Source of the DNA: Chitinophaga ginsengisoli
GTDB lineage: Bacteria > Bacteroidota > Bacteroidia > Chitinophagales > Chitinophagaceae
Assembly (NCBI RefSeq): GCF_003014595.1
Contig: NZ_PYGK01000002.1
Span: forward strand, 331,555 to 395,554
Reading direction: 5' to 3'
Length of the DNA stretch: 64,000 nt
Positions 52,584 through 61,367 of the stretch are shown here, in pieces. The notes below the pieces were generated by a model, which was not told the origin of the DNA, ran no database searches, and saw nothing but the letters and a program-made list of their open reading frames with translations. Each line of letters starts with the position of its first letter. The first letter of the stretch is position 1. A program made the translations under genes and the position numbers.

Positions 52584-53022
52584 AACAATCTCCTATTTTA
52601 AAGTGTAAATTTCCTTCAAGCTGCCTGTTAAACATTCTCAGGTCTCCCTCCACAATTCTTTCTGTAATTTGCCTGCTTAGTGCATTCATGAACTCAAAAT
52701 GAAACAGGCAATCCTCACTTTGCTGCACTTTCTGTGCTGTCTTAACACAGCCATTTCCCAATATCACAATATCGGGACTGACCCTGCTGCAATAAAGCCT
52801 CACATTTCCGGACCTGTATGGCGGAGGTAATGCTTCTGCGGCTCTTTCATGCCTGAAATAATGTTCTTCTGCGCCCGTACATGTTCCCATATATCTTACT
52901 ACAGACATGATGTTTTCATAATCATCCTTATAGGCAGGGATATTGAACCTGGTTACAAACTTCTCCACTTCACAAAGATCGTCTCCCTCAATATGGAATG
53001 AATAATATGTAATCTTATTCAT
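52576..53022 (-). CDS. HigB/RelE-like toxin
   Basis: A 148-residue protein started at the ATG at 53022 (53028 adds two codons; 53154 would add 44 residues and lies upstream of the likely promoter). The middle resembles the RelE/HigB/Gp49-like toxin fold: GNVRLYCSRVSPDIVILGNG and CVKTAQKVQQSED, followed by a helical C-terminal part. Such toxins cut mRNA at the ribosome. Position directly before a HigA-like and a SecB-like gene matches the order in mycobacterial TAC. The call is by motif and context; catalytic residues were not pinned down. Confidence 0.6.
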   Translation of the reverse strand: MNKITYYSFHIEGDDLCEVEKFVTRFNIPAYKDDYENIMSVVRYMGTCTGAEEHYFRHERAAEALPPPYRSGNVRLYCSRVSPDIVILGNGCVKTAQKVQQSEDCLFHFEFMNALSRQITERIVEGDLRMFNRQLEGNLHFKIGDCYE

Positions 53023-53065
53023 CCTCATTATCCGTTTTAATTTACCACTATAACACTTCACTTTT

Positions 53066-53108
53066 AAGTTAAGTTCAAAGTTAACAAATAACGTTGTGTC
53101 TATCCAAA
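53066..53108 (-). promoter_or_regulatory. TAC promoter and operator-like repeats
   Basis: On the minus strand TTTG at 53105-53108 and TAACTTTG at 53076-53083, 21 bp apart, match the Bacteroidota -33 and -7 boxes, about 50 bp before the toxin start. The repeat TTAACTT occurs at 53078-53084, across the -7 box, and at 53066-53072, one helical turn downstream. These are well placed for repression by the HigA-like protein. Confidence 0.6.
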
Positions 53109-53327
53109 AAAAAACCAACATTTTTTCCTTAACTCTTCGTAGGCATAAAGTCATGACACTAGAGAAGCCGCCTTACTTTCGTAAAGAAGATTCAATACAG
53201 TATTTTTTACATTGACCGCCAGTGCTGGCGTTTAGGGGAGATGTCAGATCAACAAGCAAGTAACATTCACAACACCAATTTACACTTTTTTTTTAGTTCA
53301 CAAATTTTTTCACTCCTTTCAACAAAA

Positions 53328-53357
53328 AAAACGCATGCACAAAAATGCATGCGTTTT
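53328..53357 (-). terminator. Terminator after the GH51 gene
   Basis: AAAACGCATGCA and TGCATGCGTTTT form a perfect 12 bp stem around a 6 nt loop, followed on the minus strand by a run of T. It lies 22 bp after the GH51 stop codon. Confidence 0.85.
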
Positions 53358-53378
53358 CCTGACTGAAAAAATATATCC

Positions 53379-55358
53379 TTACCTGTAAGGTATCGTGATC
53401 ACATTTAAAGAATTTGCCTTCACTACAACATCCACATTATTCTTCGCCGGTTTCAATTGCAGTTCTACCGGTTTCACTACAGATGGATTATCCAGCGTAT
53501 TGAAATCACCCTTATTTTTCGCTGTCAGCACCTGTTGTGTTGTTGCATCCTTCGTAGTGACAGCTCCATCCAGCGCCAGTTTGTAATTCATGGCCTTACC
53601 AGAAGCGTTCACGATCTTCACTAATATCTTATGTGCCTGCTGATCGATCGTTGCACTGGCATAAATGCTATCTTTTCCTGTTAAAGGCTGATCATTCAAC
53701 GTGACAGGGATCGTATGTGTGCCTTTGTTATTGGCGAAAAGCAACTGCACATAATAATTGGGCGTGCCTACTGAGCGCAGGTTATCAAACCATATCAGGT
53801 CCGGGCGCCATTGCCAGGCCTCCACATGGGCCAGCAGAGGCGCATAAGAGCACATCTGTACTATATCTGCATTTCTTTCCAGTCCGGTCATAAAAGCTGC
53901 TTCTGCCAATGCACTTTCCCATGTATTACGTGTTTCTCCCTGCTCACTGTCATTTTCCTTTGCCACTCTTATATGAGCGGCATATTCACCTGCGAATATC
54001 TTTGGCCCGTTCCTGTCATATTTATCATAACGGGTCGTATTTTTCAGGAACCATTCAGGCGGCATATAATAATGCTCATCTACGAGGTCTGCTTTTGATG
54101 TCCGTAACTTAGACCACAAATATTCAAACTGCTTTCCGCTGGAAAAAGGGCCAACGCTGGACACCAGTTTAATTTCCGGATGTTTACTTTTCAGCTCCTG
54201 CTCAAAACGCTGATATCTGGCAACATACTGACTGTCCCACTGCTCATTCCCTACCCCCATCATCTGGAGATTAAAGGGCTTCGGATGCCCCATTTCTGCC
54301 CTTAAATGGCCCCATTTGGTATCAGTGCCACCATTGGCAAATTCAATAAGATCCAGCGCATCCTGTATGTATACAGCAACGTCTTCATCTGCCGCCACCT
54401 CACCTGTATTAAACTGGCAGGCCATACCACAATTAAGAATAGGCAATGGCGATGCGCCTATATCTTCTGAAAGCAGGAAATACTCATAGAAGCCAAGACC
54501 GTAGCTCTGGAAGTAATCACCCGGCGCACGGTTAGCAAATTCAGTATTCCAGCGGTTGACGATCAGTGTACGGTCTTCTACTTTTCCCACTGTCTTTTTC
54601 CATTGATAGCGGTTGGCCAGATCACGTCCTTCAACAATACATCCGCCGGGGAATCGTACGAACCCGGGGTGCAGATCTGCCAGCTTCTGTACAAGATCAC
54701 TCCGCAATCCGCCGGGGCGCTGTTTCCAGGTATCCTCAGGGAATAAAGAGATCATATCAATATCCAGGCTGCCATTACCGGAAAACTGCAATTGCAATCC
54801 GCCTTTGGCAACCGTACGCGATGCAGTTACAGATGCCGTATATTGCTTCCATTCCTTTCCGGTCGGCGGAATAGCCACCTCTCCAATATGTTCTCCTTTC
54901 TCATCCAGCAACACTAGTTTCAGCGCCGGATTGCCGGTTGTATTTCCAGCCCGGAAGGAAAAATTATAACGCAGGTCCTTTTTGAAACCCATTCCCCGGA
55001 ACCCTTCATTAAACAAGCCATAAATACTATCGCCGGCCTGCACTGTTACATGCGCATACCGTGGATTGGCAGCATGTTCACTACCCTGGTTAACGATCAG
55101 TATCCTGCCGGCGCCCTCTTTTCCGGTCTCCTTCCAGCCCATTAGTGGATCTGTAAACTCAAAAGAACGGTTCTTCACGAGTTCCGCATAGATTCCTCCG
55201 TCAGCTGAAAAATTAATATCCTCAAAAAAGATCCCCCACATAGTAGGCTGTACAGCTGCCTGTGGCTTGTTCACTTTCAACGTAATTGTCTGCGCAGAAG
55301 ATATGCCTCCCGTCAGCGACAGCAGTCCTGCTGTAATAAGCGTAATTATTGTTCTCAT
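53379..55358 (-). CDS. Exported alpha-L-arabinofuranosidase (GH51)
   Basis: About 659 residues, started at the ATG at 55358 where a signal peptide begins (end ISSAQ); a reading from 55385 adds nine residues. A carbohydrate-binding-like domain of about 160 residues precedes the GH51 barrel. Catalytic residues are Glu in VGNEQWDSQY (acid/base, near 370) and Glu in KIFAGEYAAH (nucleophile, near 458). The C-terminal beta domain follows. It cleaves terminal L-arabinofuranose from arabinan or arabinoxylan. It stands alone, and no SusCD pair or regulator is nearby. Confidence 0.9.
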   Translation of the reverse strand: MRTIITLITAGLLSLTGGISSAQTITLKVNKPQAAVQPTMWGIFFEDINFSADGGIYAELVKNRSFEFTDPLMGWKETGKEGAGRILIVNQGSEHAANPRYAHVTVQAGDSIYGLFNEGFRGMGFKKDLRYNFSFRAGNTTGNPALKLVLLDEKGEHIGEVAIPPTGKEWKQYTASVTASRTVAKGGLQLQFSGNGSLDIDMISLFPEDTWKQRPGGLRSDLVQKLADLHPGFVRFPGGCIVEGRDLANRYQWKKTVGKVEDRTLIVNRWNTEFANRAPGDYFQSYGLGFYEYFLLSEDIGASPLPILNCGMACQFNTGEVAADEDVAVYIQDALDLIEFANGGTDTKWGHLRAEMGHPKPFNLQMMGVGNEQWDSQYVARYQRFEQELKSKHPEIKLVSSVGPFSSGKQFEYLWSKLRTSKADLVDEHYYMPPEWFLKNTTRYDKYDRNGPKIFAGEYAAHIRVAKENDSEQGETRNTWESALAEAAFMTGLERNADIVQMCSYAPLLAHVEAWQWRPDLIWFDNLRSVGTPNYYVQLLFANNKGTHTIPVTLNDQPLTGKDSIYASATIDQQAHKILVKIVNASGKAMNYKLALDGAVTTKDATTQQVLTAKNKGDFNTLDNPSVVKPVELQLKPAKNNVDVVVKANSLNVITIPYR

Positions 55359-55890
55359 AAAGGGAATTGACACAACAATATACATTCAAAAATCAATATC
55401 CAAAACATTTACAGATACTTTTTGTGTTAAAATGACATTTAATTATTTGCCGGTAAGAAGTGTTCAAAAATCATTATCTGATGAAACTGACAACTCGCAA
55501 ATGCAATTTTTACACACAAACATTCTCATGGATGACGATACAACATTTTATCCTGTCATTTAACATGTACAGTCAACATGTGTTGTTTCATCGTTCATTA
55601 TTGCATTCATGAGACAGTTGAAAAATGGGAAAGCGTGTACCCGGAAATGTTACCTGCGGTCTACAGATTACCATTTTTTCCGCCCTACTCCTATCAGTAA
55701 GGTTTAATCACTCCCCGAAAACTACTCAAATAAGAAACAATTTACAATATCATGAAAATCAATAAATTAATAAGATTTAAAATCGTTTTAACATTTCCTT
55801 AGAGTATTCTCGCAAGGTTTTAGCTTAATCGATACCAACCATCTTTTATTGAGATCTTTTATTTTTTAACCAGTTTAAAATTGAAAAACC
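55359..55890. other. AT-rich gap between GH51 and the heptad-repeat gene
   Basis: This 532 bp gap between divergent genes holds no convincing gene; the short open stretch 55267-55563 is mostly antisense to GH51. Promoters for both genes must lie here. No full TAnnTTTG box was found on either strand. Confidence 0.45.
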
Positions 55891-56517
55891 ATGAAAAAGC
55901 AATTATTGAGATTTGGCCTCATGGCTGGCCTGGGAGCATTCGCACTGACACAGACAAACGCAGTAAACGCAATGACAACTAAAGCGGACACCGCAAATTT
56001 TGCATTGGACACTGCAAGTTTTATCAGAGACACAGTAAATTATGCACCAGACACGGCCAACTTTGCAATGGATACAGCCAACTTCGCACTGGACACGGCT
56101 AATTTCAAAGCAGACACTGCCAACTTCTCACTGGACACAGCTGCTTTTACAAGAGACACTGCTAACTTCAAATTTGACACAGCATCCTTTGTAAGAGACA
56201 CTGCTGCCTTCGCGAAAGACACTGCCAGCTTCAGCAACGCAAAAGACACTGCATTCTTTAAAGACACAGCCAACTTTGCTTTTAAAGCAGACACTGTAGC
56301 TTTTAAATATGCAGACACGACTGCTGCTAAAGCCGACACTGCTACCATGAAGGACACCGCCAGTTTCGTAGCGAAACTGGATACTGCCACCGCAGTAGCT
56401 GACACTGCCGCCGTAAAAAGCGGTACAGCAGTAATCAGGAAAGATACTACTGTAAAAAATCCAGCCGATACTTCTGCAACGCAGAAGCCAAAAGCGGTGA
56501 AAGTGAACAAAAAGTAA
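55891..56517 (+). CDS. Secreted DTAxF heptad-repeat protein
   Basis: A 208-residue protein. The signal peptide runs to about residue 27 (NAVNA). Residues 31-114 are twelve perfect-length heptads of the form xxDTAxF, with Phe or Tyr at position 7 and Ser, Asn or Ala before it; spacing then loosens, with further DT-containing units to about residue 190. The end is basic (PKAVKVNKK). Regular Asp-Thr and Phe every seven residues suggests a repeated extended or helical surface structure, perhaps calcium- or cell-wall-binding. No family is recognised. It stands alone and is followed by a terminator. Confidence 0.7.
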   Translation: MKKQLLRFGLMAGLGAFALTQTNAVNAMTTKADTANFALDTASFIRDTVNYAPDTANFAMDTANFALDTANFKADTANFSLDTAAFTRDTANFKFDTASFVRDTAAFAKDTASFSNAKDTAFFKDTANFAFKADTVAFKYADTTAAKADTATMKDTASFVAKLDTATAVADTAAVKSGTAVIRKDTTVKNPADTSATQKPKAVKVNKK

Positions 56518-56538
56518 TTACAGGTCTAACACTAAAAG

Positions 56539-56570
56539 AGGCCGTCTCAACACATGAGGCGGTCTTTTTT
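56539..56570 (+). terminator. Terminator after the heptad-repeat gene
   Basis: AGGCCGTCTCA and TGAGGCGGTCT form an 11-pair stem (two G-U pairs) around ACACA, followed by a run of T, 21 bp after the stop codon. Confidence 0.85.
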
Positions 56571-56727
56571 ATTTACCACTACTATCGCAATCTTAGGAAA
56601 GATTCCAAAGCGGTTCTAAAAAAAGTGTACGAAAACCTGAAAATTGCTTAATCACGTTATAAGCCCCTTTTATCACCAGCAATTAAGCTGGTCCTATCAG
56701 GCATATAACTTCGTATTGATCAGGTGC

Positions 56728-56885
56728 AAATAAGGTACAAGAACCGTACAAACAACGTTTCTCCTAGGTTCATCTTACGTTCATCTTACGTTCATCCTAC
56801 GTTCAAAGACGTAGAATGAACGTAAGATAGACATAGGAGAAACATTGTTTAGTCCTTATTATAACGGCGTTTGTACGGCGCCATA
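56728..56885. repeat. Imperfect inverted-repeat element
   Basis: Two arms read toward each other: AAACAACGTTTCTCCTAGG...TCATCCTACGT on the left and its near complement on the right (56810-56850), with an 11 bp TTCATCTTACG unit present twice in the left arm and a related third copy. An outer pair, CGTACAAAC (56745-56753) and GTTTGTACG, adds to it, as does a looser AGGTGCA / TGCACCCT pair. The whole would fold as one long hairpin. There is no coding capacity. It could be a MITE or a structured RNA. Confidence 0.65.
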
Positions 56886-56941
56886 TCGGAGCTGCACCCT
56901 ATTCATGTGTAAACTAATGAATATTAGCACTAACAAAAACC

Positions 56942-56971
56942 AAAAAAGCCGCCTCAGCAACGAGACGGCTT
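56942..56971 (-). terminator. Terminator after the 56997 gene
   Basis: AAGCCGTCTC and GAGGCGGCTT (minus strand) pair over 10 bases with a G-U pair around a 6 nt loop, followed by T residues. It ends the outer-membrane protein transcript. Confidence 0.8.
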
Positions 56972-56996
56972 TCTATAACAAAAAAATTATAATCGA

Positions 56997-57539
56997 TTAG
57001 AAGTTGTAACCAGCTTTCAGGCCAAAGAAGCCGCGGTTGTCGTTCTTAAACCACACTTCATATTTTGCTTCTACATCCAGTCCCAGGAAACGAATACCCA
57101 GACCTGGAGCAAAAATAGCCGCAGTACCTTTGTAGTTGTCTCCATCGCCGCCTACGAAGGTAGCAGTACCACCTTCAGCTTTCACATACAGCAAAGGGAA
57201 ACCAAATTTGTACTTCAGCCCCACCCTTACCGGCAATGCCTTCAGCGATTGTGCCTTTGCGGTCAGCTCAGTACCACCTCCACCAAGGTAGGTATAGGTC
57301 TTACCCGGAAAATACATGAAACCTGCGGAACCAGTCACGCCGAATCCTGCTATCAGCTTGATATCGGCATTCAGGCCGCCACCAAAACCAGTGTTATGAG
57401 TGTCCTTAAAGTCTCCTACCGGGGAACCGACTTCAACATATGGACCAATGCTGAATCCTTTTAATTGAGCTTTAGCCGTATTGCCAAACATGCAGGTGGC
57501 GGCAATAAACAGGCCAGCGGTGTACAAGGTCTTTAACAT
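56997..57539 (-). CDS. Small outer membrane beta-barrel protein
   Basis: A 180-residue protein with a signal peptide (end NTAKAQ) and about eight beta strands, starting GFSIGPYVEVGSPVGDF and ending GFFGLKAGYNF with the typical terminal aromatic. It matches the porin/OmpA-like eight-strand barrel family of Bacteroidota. The function is unknown; such proteins may be surface adhesins or porins. It has a well-formed promoter and terminator, so it is an independent unit. Confidence 0.8.
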   Translation of the reverse strand: MLKTLYTAGLFIAATCMFGNTAKAQLKGFSIGPYVEVGSPVGDFKDTHNTGFGGGLNADIKLIAGFGVTGSAGFMYFPGKTYTYLGGGGTELTAKAQSLKALPVRVGLKYKFGFPLLYVKAEGGTATFVGGDGDNYKGTAAIFAPGLGIRFLGLDVEAKYEVWFKNDNRGFFGLKAGYNF

Positions 57540-57561
57540 AGAGGATATTTTAAAATTTCCA

Positions 57562-57594
57562 CAAATGTAAGTAATTCACATTAAATCAAACAAA
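57562..57594 (-). promoter_or_regulatory. Promoter of the 56997 outer membrane gene
   Basis: TACATTTG (57562-57569) is a full -7 box. TTTG copies at 57587-57590 and 57591-57594 lie 17 and 21 bp upstream; the second fits the -33 spacing. The start codon is 23 bp downstream. Confidence 0.6.
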
Positions 57595-57608
57595 TGGAGC
57601 AAACGGGG

Positions 57609-57977
57609 TTATTGTGGCCGGACCTTGTAAACTGAATCCATACGCAGACTATCAACTGGTGCCACCTTTTTGGCATCAGTTTTAGCCGGCATGCCAATCT
57701 TAGCACCTCCTCCGGGTGCAGGAGGAGCTGCATTGGGTTCTCCTGTAGGATATCCCATCTTAGCCATTTCTTTACGGGTCTTTTTGTCGAAAAGATATTG
57801 AGGTTTCTTCTCCCTGCGCAAGCCTTCCTCGAAACGGTATTCAGCGCCCCCTCTCGGAGCTGGGTCATAGCCGCTTTCTGTTTTGCAGCTGCTCAGGGTC
57901 AAAATGCCTGCCAGCACAAAATAACCTGATATTATGCTGGCAGGCTGTTTAAATTCTTTCCAGGTGAAATATGACAT
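57609..57977 (-). CDS. Lipoprotein of unknown function
   Basis: About 122 residues, started at 57977. A longer reading from 58022 would put the hydrophobic segment too far inside. The N-terminal hydrophobic part is followed by lipobox LSSC. A charged middle (RREKKPQYLFDKKTRKEM) and a Pro/Ala/Gly-rich stretch follow, then DSLRMDSVYKVRPQ. No family is recognised. It is in the same direction as the barrel gene but 69 bp from it, beyond the latter's promoter. Confidence 0.65.
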   Translation of the reverse strand: MSYFTWKEFKQPASIISGYFVLAGILTLSSCKTESGYDPAPRGGAEYRFEEGLRREKKPQYLFDKKTRKEMAKMGYPTGEPNAAPPAPGGGAKIGMPAKTDAKKVAPVDSLRMDSVYKVRPQ

Positions 57978-58073
57978 ATGCCTGGGTTTACTGTCCGGTT
58001 TAATAACGTCATTGCTATGCAATTATTATACCGCTTGTGTACCGGCAACTAGTTGCAGCGTTAGAACCTGCAC

Positions 58074-58101
58074 AAAAAACGGGCTGGTTACAACCAGCCC
58101 G
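58074..58101 (-). terminator. Terminator after the copper chaperone gene
   Basis: CGGGCTGGT and ACCAGCCCG form a perfect 9 bp stem around a 4 nt loop, followed by T residues on the minus strand, 26 bp after the chaperone stop. Confidence 0.85.
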
Positions 58102-58127
58102 GTAAAACACTAAAAAACTATCCCTGA

Positions 58128-58337
58128 TTATAACTTTTCCGCTTTATAACCGGCCTTTTCTACTGCACGGATAATTTCTTCTGCACCTACCTTATCTGCG
58201 GATATTGTCAGCACCTTTTCCGGCGCAGCTGTATCCACTTTCCAGGCATTTTCGCCCGCTACTTCGTTCAGGTAAGGTGTTACAGTGGCGATACATCCAC
58301 CACACTTAATATTCGTCTTAAATTGCTGTGTTTCCAT
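58128..58337 (-). CDS. copZ: Copper chaperone (CopZ-like)
   Basis: A 69-residue heavy-metal-associated domain with the metal site KCGGC near residues 11-15 and the strand-helix-strand repeat ILTISADKVGAEEIIRAV. It carries Cu(I), probably to or from the CopA pump. It lies 12 bp after copA on the same strand, so it is one operon with it. The length is normal. Confidence 0.85.
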   Translation of the reverse strand: METQQFKTNIKCGGCIATVTPYLNEVAGENAWKVDTAAPEKVLTISADKVGAEEIIRAVEKAGYKAEKL

Positions 58338-58349
58338 ACTTGTGTATTA

Positions 58350-60596
58350 TTAAATTTTTGACCATTTTAATCTTAGGCTGTTGCTGACTACAGAGACGGA
58401 GCTCAATGCCATAGCGGCGCCGGCTATCATAGGATTCAATAAGAACCCGTTTACCGGAAATAGTACGCCTGCTGCCAGCGGAATACCGATTACATTGTAA
58501 ATAAATGCCCAGAAAAGATTCTGTCTTATTGTGTAAACCGTTTTGCGTGACAGGCGCAGGGCTTTAGGTATTGCATTCAGATCTGAAGTGATCAGTGTCA
58601 TTTTAGCAACGTCCATCGCTATATCTGATCCTTTTCCCATAGCAATGCTGACATCTGCCTGAGCGAGCGCATGGCTGTCATTAATACCGTCTCCTACCAT
58701 TGCTACTACCCGGCCTTCCTTTTGTAGCTCCTCTACAAAAGCGGCCTTTTCAGCTGGTAACACGCCCGCTTTGTAATGACGGACACCCACCTGTCTGGCT
58801 ACAGCGGCTGCAGTATGTTCATTATCGCCGGTCAGCATATACACGGCTATTCCATTGTTCTGCAGGGATCTGATCGCTGATGCAGATGTCGGTTTGATCT
58901 CATCTTCGATGGCAATAATTCCCAGCAGGCGGCCATCTGCGGCAAATGATATCACCGTCCTGGCGACAGCCTCCCATTCGTTGATCTTACGCAATACAGT
59001 ATCTTCAGTCCTGACGCCATTGTCCTTCATCAATTTTGTATTACCTGCCAGGTATAACGTTTTGTTATAGACAGCCTGTATTCCTTTACCAGTAATACTT
59101 TCAATCTTCTCCAGTTGTCCGGCGGCAAACGGTGTGACACCTTTTGCCTGCAATTCCTTTATGATCGCTGCCGCCAGCGGATGTTCCGATTGCATCTCCA
59201 TCGTCAGCAGTATGCGTTGCAGTTCCTTTACATCTTTATTTTCTGGCACGAAATAGCTGTCAGTCACAACAGGCTTACCTTCTGTAATAGTACCTGTTTT
59301 ATCCAGGATGATGGCATTTACCTTATGCGCCAGTTCCAGGCTTTCCGCATCCCTGATCAGGATGTTGTTCTCCGCTCCCTTACCGACTCCCACCATGATA
59401 GCAGTTGGCGTTGCCAATCCAAGCGCACAGGGACAGGCAATCACGAGTACAGTTACTGCGGATAATAAACCATGTGTGAAGGCATTCTCTCCTCCTATCA
59501 GCATCCATACTGCGAATGTGAGCAGAGAAATACCTATCACCACAGGAACAAATATGCCTGCGATCTTATCGACCAATTGTTGTACCGGAGCCTTACTACC
59601 CTGCGCTTCCTTCACCATGCGGATGATCTGGGCCAGCACAGTGTCTCCTCCCACTTTTTCTGCACGGGAACGGAAACTGCCCTTCTGATTGATAGTACCG
59701 GCAAATACAGCAGCATCCGCTTCTTTCAGCACTGGTACCGGTTCCCCGGTAATCATGCTTTCATCTACCCAGGACGAGCCACTCTCTACGCGTCCATCTA
59801 TCGGGATGCGGGCGCCTGGCTTTATTACAATAATATCGCCCACCTGTACTTCACTGAGGGGCACTTCTTTTGTATGCACACCATCTGCCGCTACTACAAT
59901 AGCAGTAGCTGGCTGCAAGCCCATTAGTTTCTTCAGCGCAGCCGAAGTATTTGATTTGGCTTTCTCTTCCAGCAATCTGCCTAATGATATAAAAGCCACG
60001 ACGACTGCTGCCGCCTCAAAATATACATGCGCATGTAATCCACGAGCATGCCAGTATTCGGGAAATAAAGTATTAAATACGCTGAATATCCAGGCTATGC
60101 CTGTACTTAACGCGACGAGCGTATCCATATTGGCTTTGCCGTGTGATGCCTGTTTCCAGGCATTGATAAAGAATTGTCTTCCGAGGTAAAAAATAACTGG
60201 CGTAGATAATGCCAGCATGATCCAGTTGGCATAGGGTATATCCATCAGGAACATACCGATCACAACGACAGGCGCCGATAATATCAGTGCTGCAATTGTT
60301 CTTTTCTTTAAAGCCCTGTAATGATCCAGCTGCGCCTGTTCCTGTACCTGTTCACGGTTATGCTCATCTATTACAAGGTCATAACCAATGCTGCGGATCA
60401 CATTCCGTAATGCTACTGGCGTAACACTGTCGCGGTCGTATGCTACACGGGCTGTCTGATCTGCATAATTGACGGATGCCTCTTCCACTCCTGGCGTAGA
60501 CTGTAGCATGGTGGCCACGCTAACAGCACAGGATGCACAGGTCATCTCTAGTACAGGAAATGTTTCTTTTATTATATGTCCGGTTGTTGTAGCCAT
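58350..60596 (-). CDS. copA: Copper-exporting P1B ATPase
   Basis: About 748 residues from the ATG at 60596 (a GTG at 60611 is five codons up). It has one N-terminal heavy-metal domain with the metal site TCASC (about 20), eight predicted membrane helices, the TGE loop in MITGEPVPV, the metal channel CPCALGLATPT (Cys-Pro-Cys), the phosphorylation motif DKTGTITEG, and GDGINDSHALAQADV near the end. It exports Cu(I) or Ag(I) with ATP. One N-terminal metal domain is typical. A TAGCTTTG sequence at 60611-60618 is a possible -7 box. Confidence 0.9.
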   Translation of the reverse strand: MATTTGHIIKETFPVLEMTCASCAVSVATMLQSTPGVEEASVNYADQTARVAYDRDSVTPVALRNVIRSIGYDLVIDEHNREQVQEQAQLDHYRALKKRTIAALILSAPVVVIGMFLMDIPYANWIMLALSTPVIFYLGRQFFINAWKQASHGKANMDTLVALSTGIAWIFSVFNTLFPEYWHARGLHAHVYFEAAAVVVAFISLGRLLEEKAKSNTSAALKKLMGLQPATAIVVAADGVHTKEVPLSEVQVGDIIVIKPGARIPIDGRVESGSSWVDESMITGEPVPVLKEADAAVFAGTINQKGSFRSRAEKVGGDTVLAQIIRMVKEAQGSKAPVQQLVDKIAGIFVPVVIGISLLTFAVWMLIGGENAFTHGLLSAVTVLVIACPCALGLATPTAIMVGVGKGAENNILIRDAESLELAHKVNAIILDKTGTITEGKPVVTDSYFVPENKDVKELQRILLTMEMQSEHPLAAAIIKELQAKGVTPFAAGQLEKIESITGKGIQAVYNKTLYLAGNTKLMKDNGVRTEDTVLRKINEWEAVARTVISFAADGRLLGIIAIEDEIKPTSASAIRSLQNNGIAVYMLTGDNEHTAAAVARQVGVRHYKAGVLPAEKAAFVEELQKEGRVVAMVGDGINDSHALAQADVSIAMGKGSDIAMDVAKMTLITSDLNAIPKALRLSRKTVYTIRQNLFWAFIYNVIGIPLAAGVLFPVNGFLLNPMIAGAAMALSSVSVVSNSLRLKWSKI

Positions 60597-60689
60597 GTCC
60601 AATCTTTTCACAAAGCTACTACCGAACAGAAAAAGGGTTGTTATACAATGATGGGGAATATGTATAAAATTATGAAACGTGCATTACCG

Positions 60690-61253
60690 TCATACTTTGT
60701 CAAGCGGTTTCCGGTTGTTCTCTTTTAATTGCCTGTAGCCTGTTGGTGTAAGTCCTGTGACTTTCTTAAACTGCTGCGATAGGTGCTGTACACTGCTGTA
60801 GCCAAGGCTGTCAGCTATTTCACTGAGGTTCATCTCATCATACTGCAACAGTTCCTTCACACGTTCAATGCGTTGCAGGATCACATACTTTTCAATGGTA
60901 AGACCTTCAGTAGATGAAAAAAGGGTGGAAAGATAATGATAATCAACCTGTAAAGCCTCCTGCAAATAAACAGACAACTTTGTATTGAGTGTTTCATTCT
61001 CGTTCCCGTGAATCAGGCGGATGACAGTGGTTTTCAGCTTCTCTACCAGTGTGGTTTTCTTATCGTCCAGCAATTCAAAACCCAGGGCATGTAATTGTTT
61101 TCCAAGGACCTCCAGCTTTTCAGGAGCGGGTGCTTTCTCCAGTTCAACATCTCCCAGATCGATTTTTGCGTAAGGGATATCCAGTTTCTCCAGCTCTTGC
61201 TGTACCACAAGGATACAGCGGTTACAAACCATATTTTTTATAAACAGATGCAT
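60690..61253 (-). CDS. AraC-type regulator with metal-binding N-terminal domain
   Basis: A 187-residue protein. The first 60 residues resemble a heavy-metal-associated domain with MVCNRC near residues 8-13. Residues 90-180 form the AraC two-helix-turn-helix DNA-binding part (LSEIADSLGYSSVQHLSQQFKKVTG). The fusion fits a copper sensor for the copA-copZ genes 79 bp downstream on the same strand. Such HMA-AraC proteins are known in Bacteroidota copper loci; direct copper sensing here is inferred. Confidence 0.75.
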   Translation of the reverse strand: MHLFIKNMVCNRCILVVQQELEKLDIPYAKIDLGDVELEKAPAPEKLEVLGKQLHALGFELLDDKKTTLVEKLKTTVIRLIHGNENETLNTKLSVYLQEALQVDYHYLSTLFSSTEGLTIEKYVILQRIERVKELLQYDEMNLSEIADSLGYSSVQHLSQQFKKVTGLTPTGYRQLKENNRKPLDKV

Positions 61254-61272
61254 TGATCAGAAATTGAAGAGG

Positions 61273-61280
61273 CAAAGTTA
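61273..61280 (-). promoter_or_regulatory. Likely -7 box of the copper regulator gene
   Basis: TAACTTTG on the minus strand is a full TAnnTTTG match, 20 bp before the start codon. No good -33 element was found. Confidence 0.45.
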
Positions 61281-61367
61281 CGTGATAAAATGAATTTATC
61301 TATTCCACCTATCATGAGAAGACGCACTATTATGCTACATGGTTTATATTCACTAATTTTAACGATC

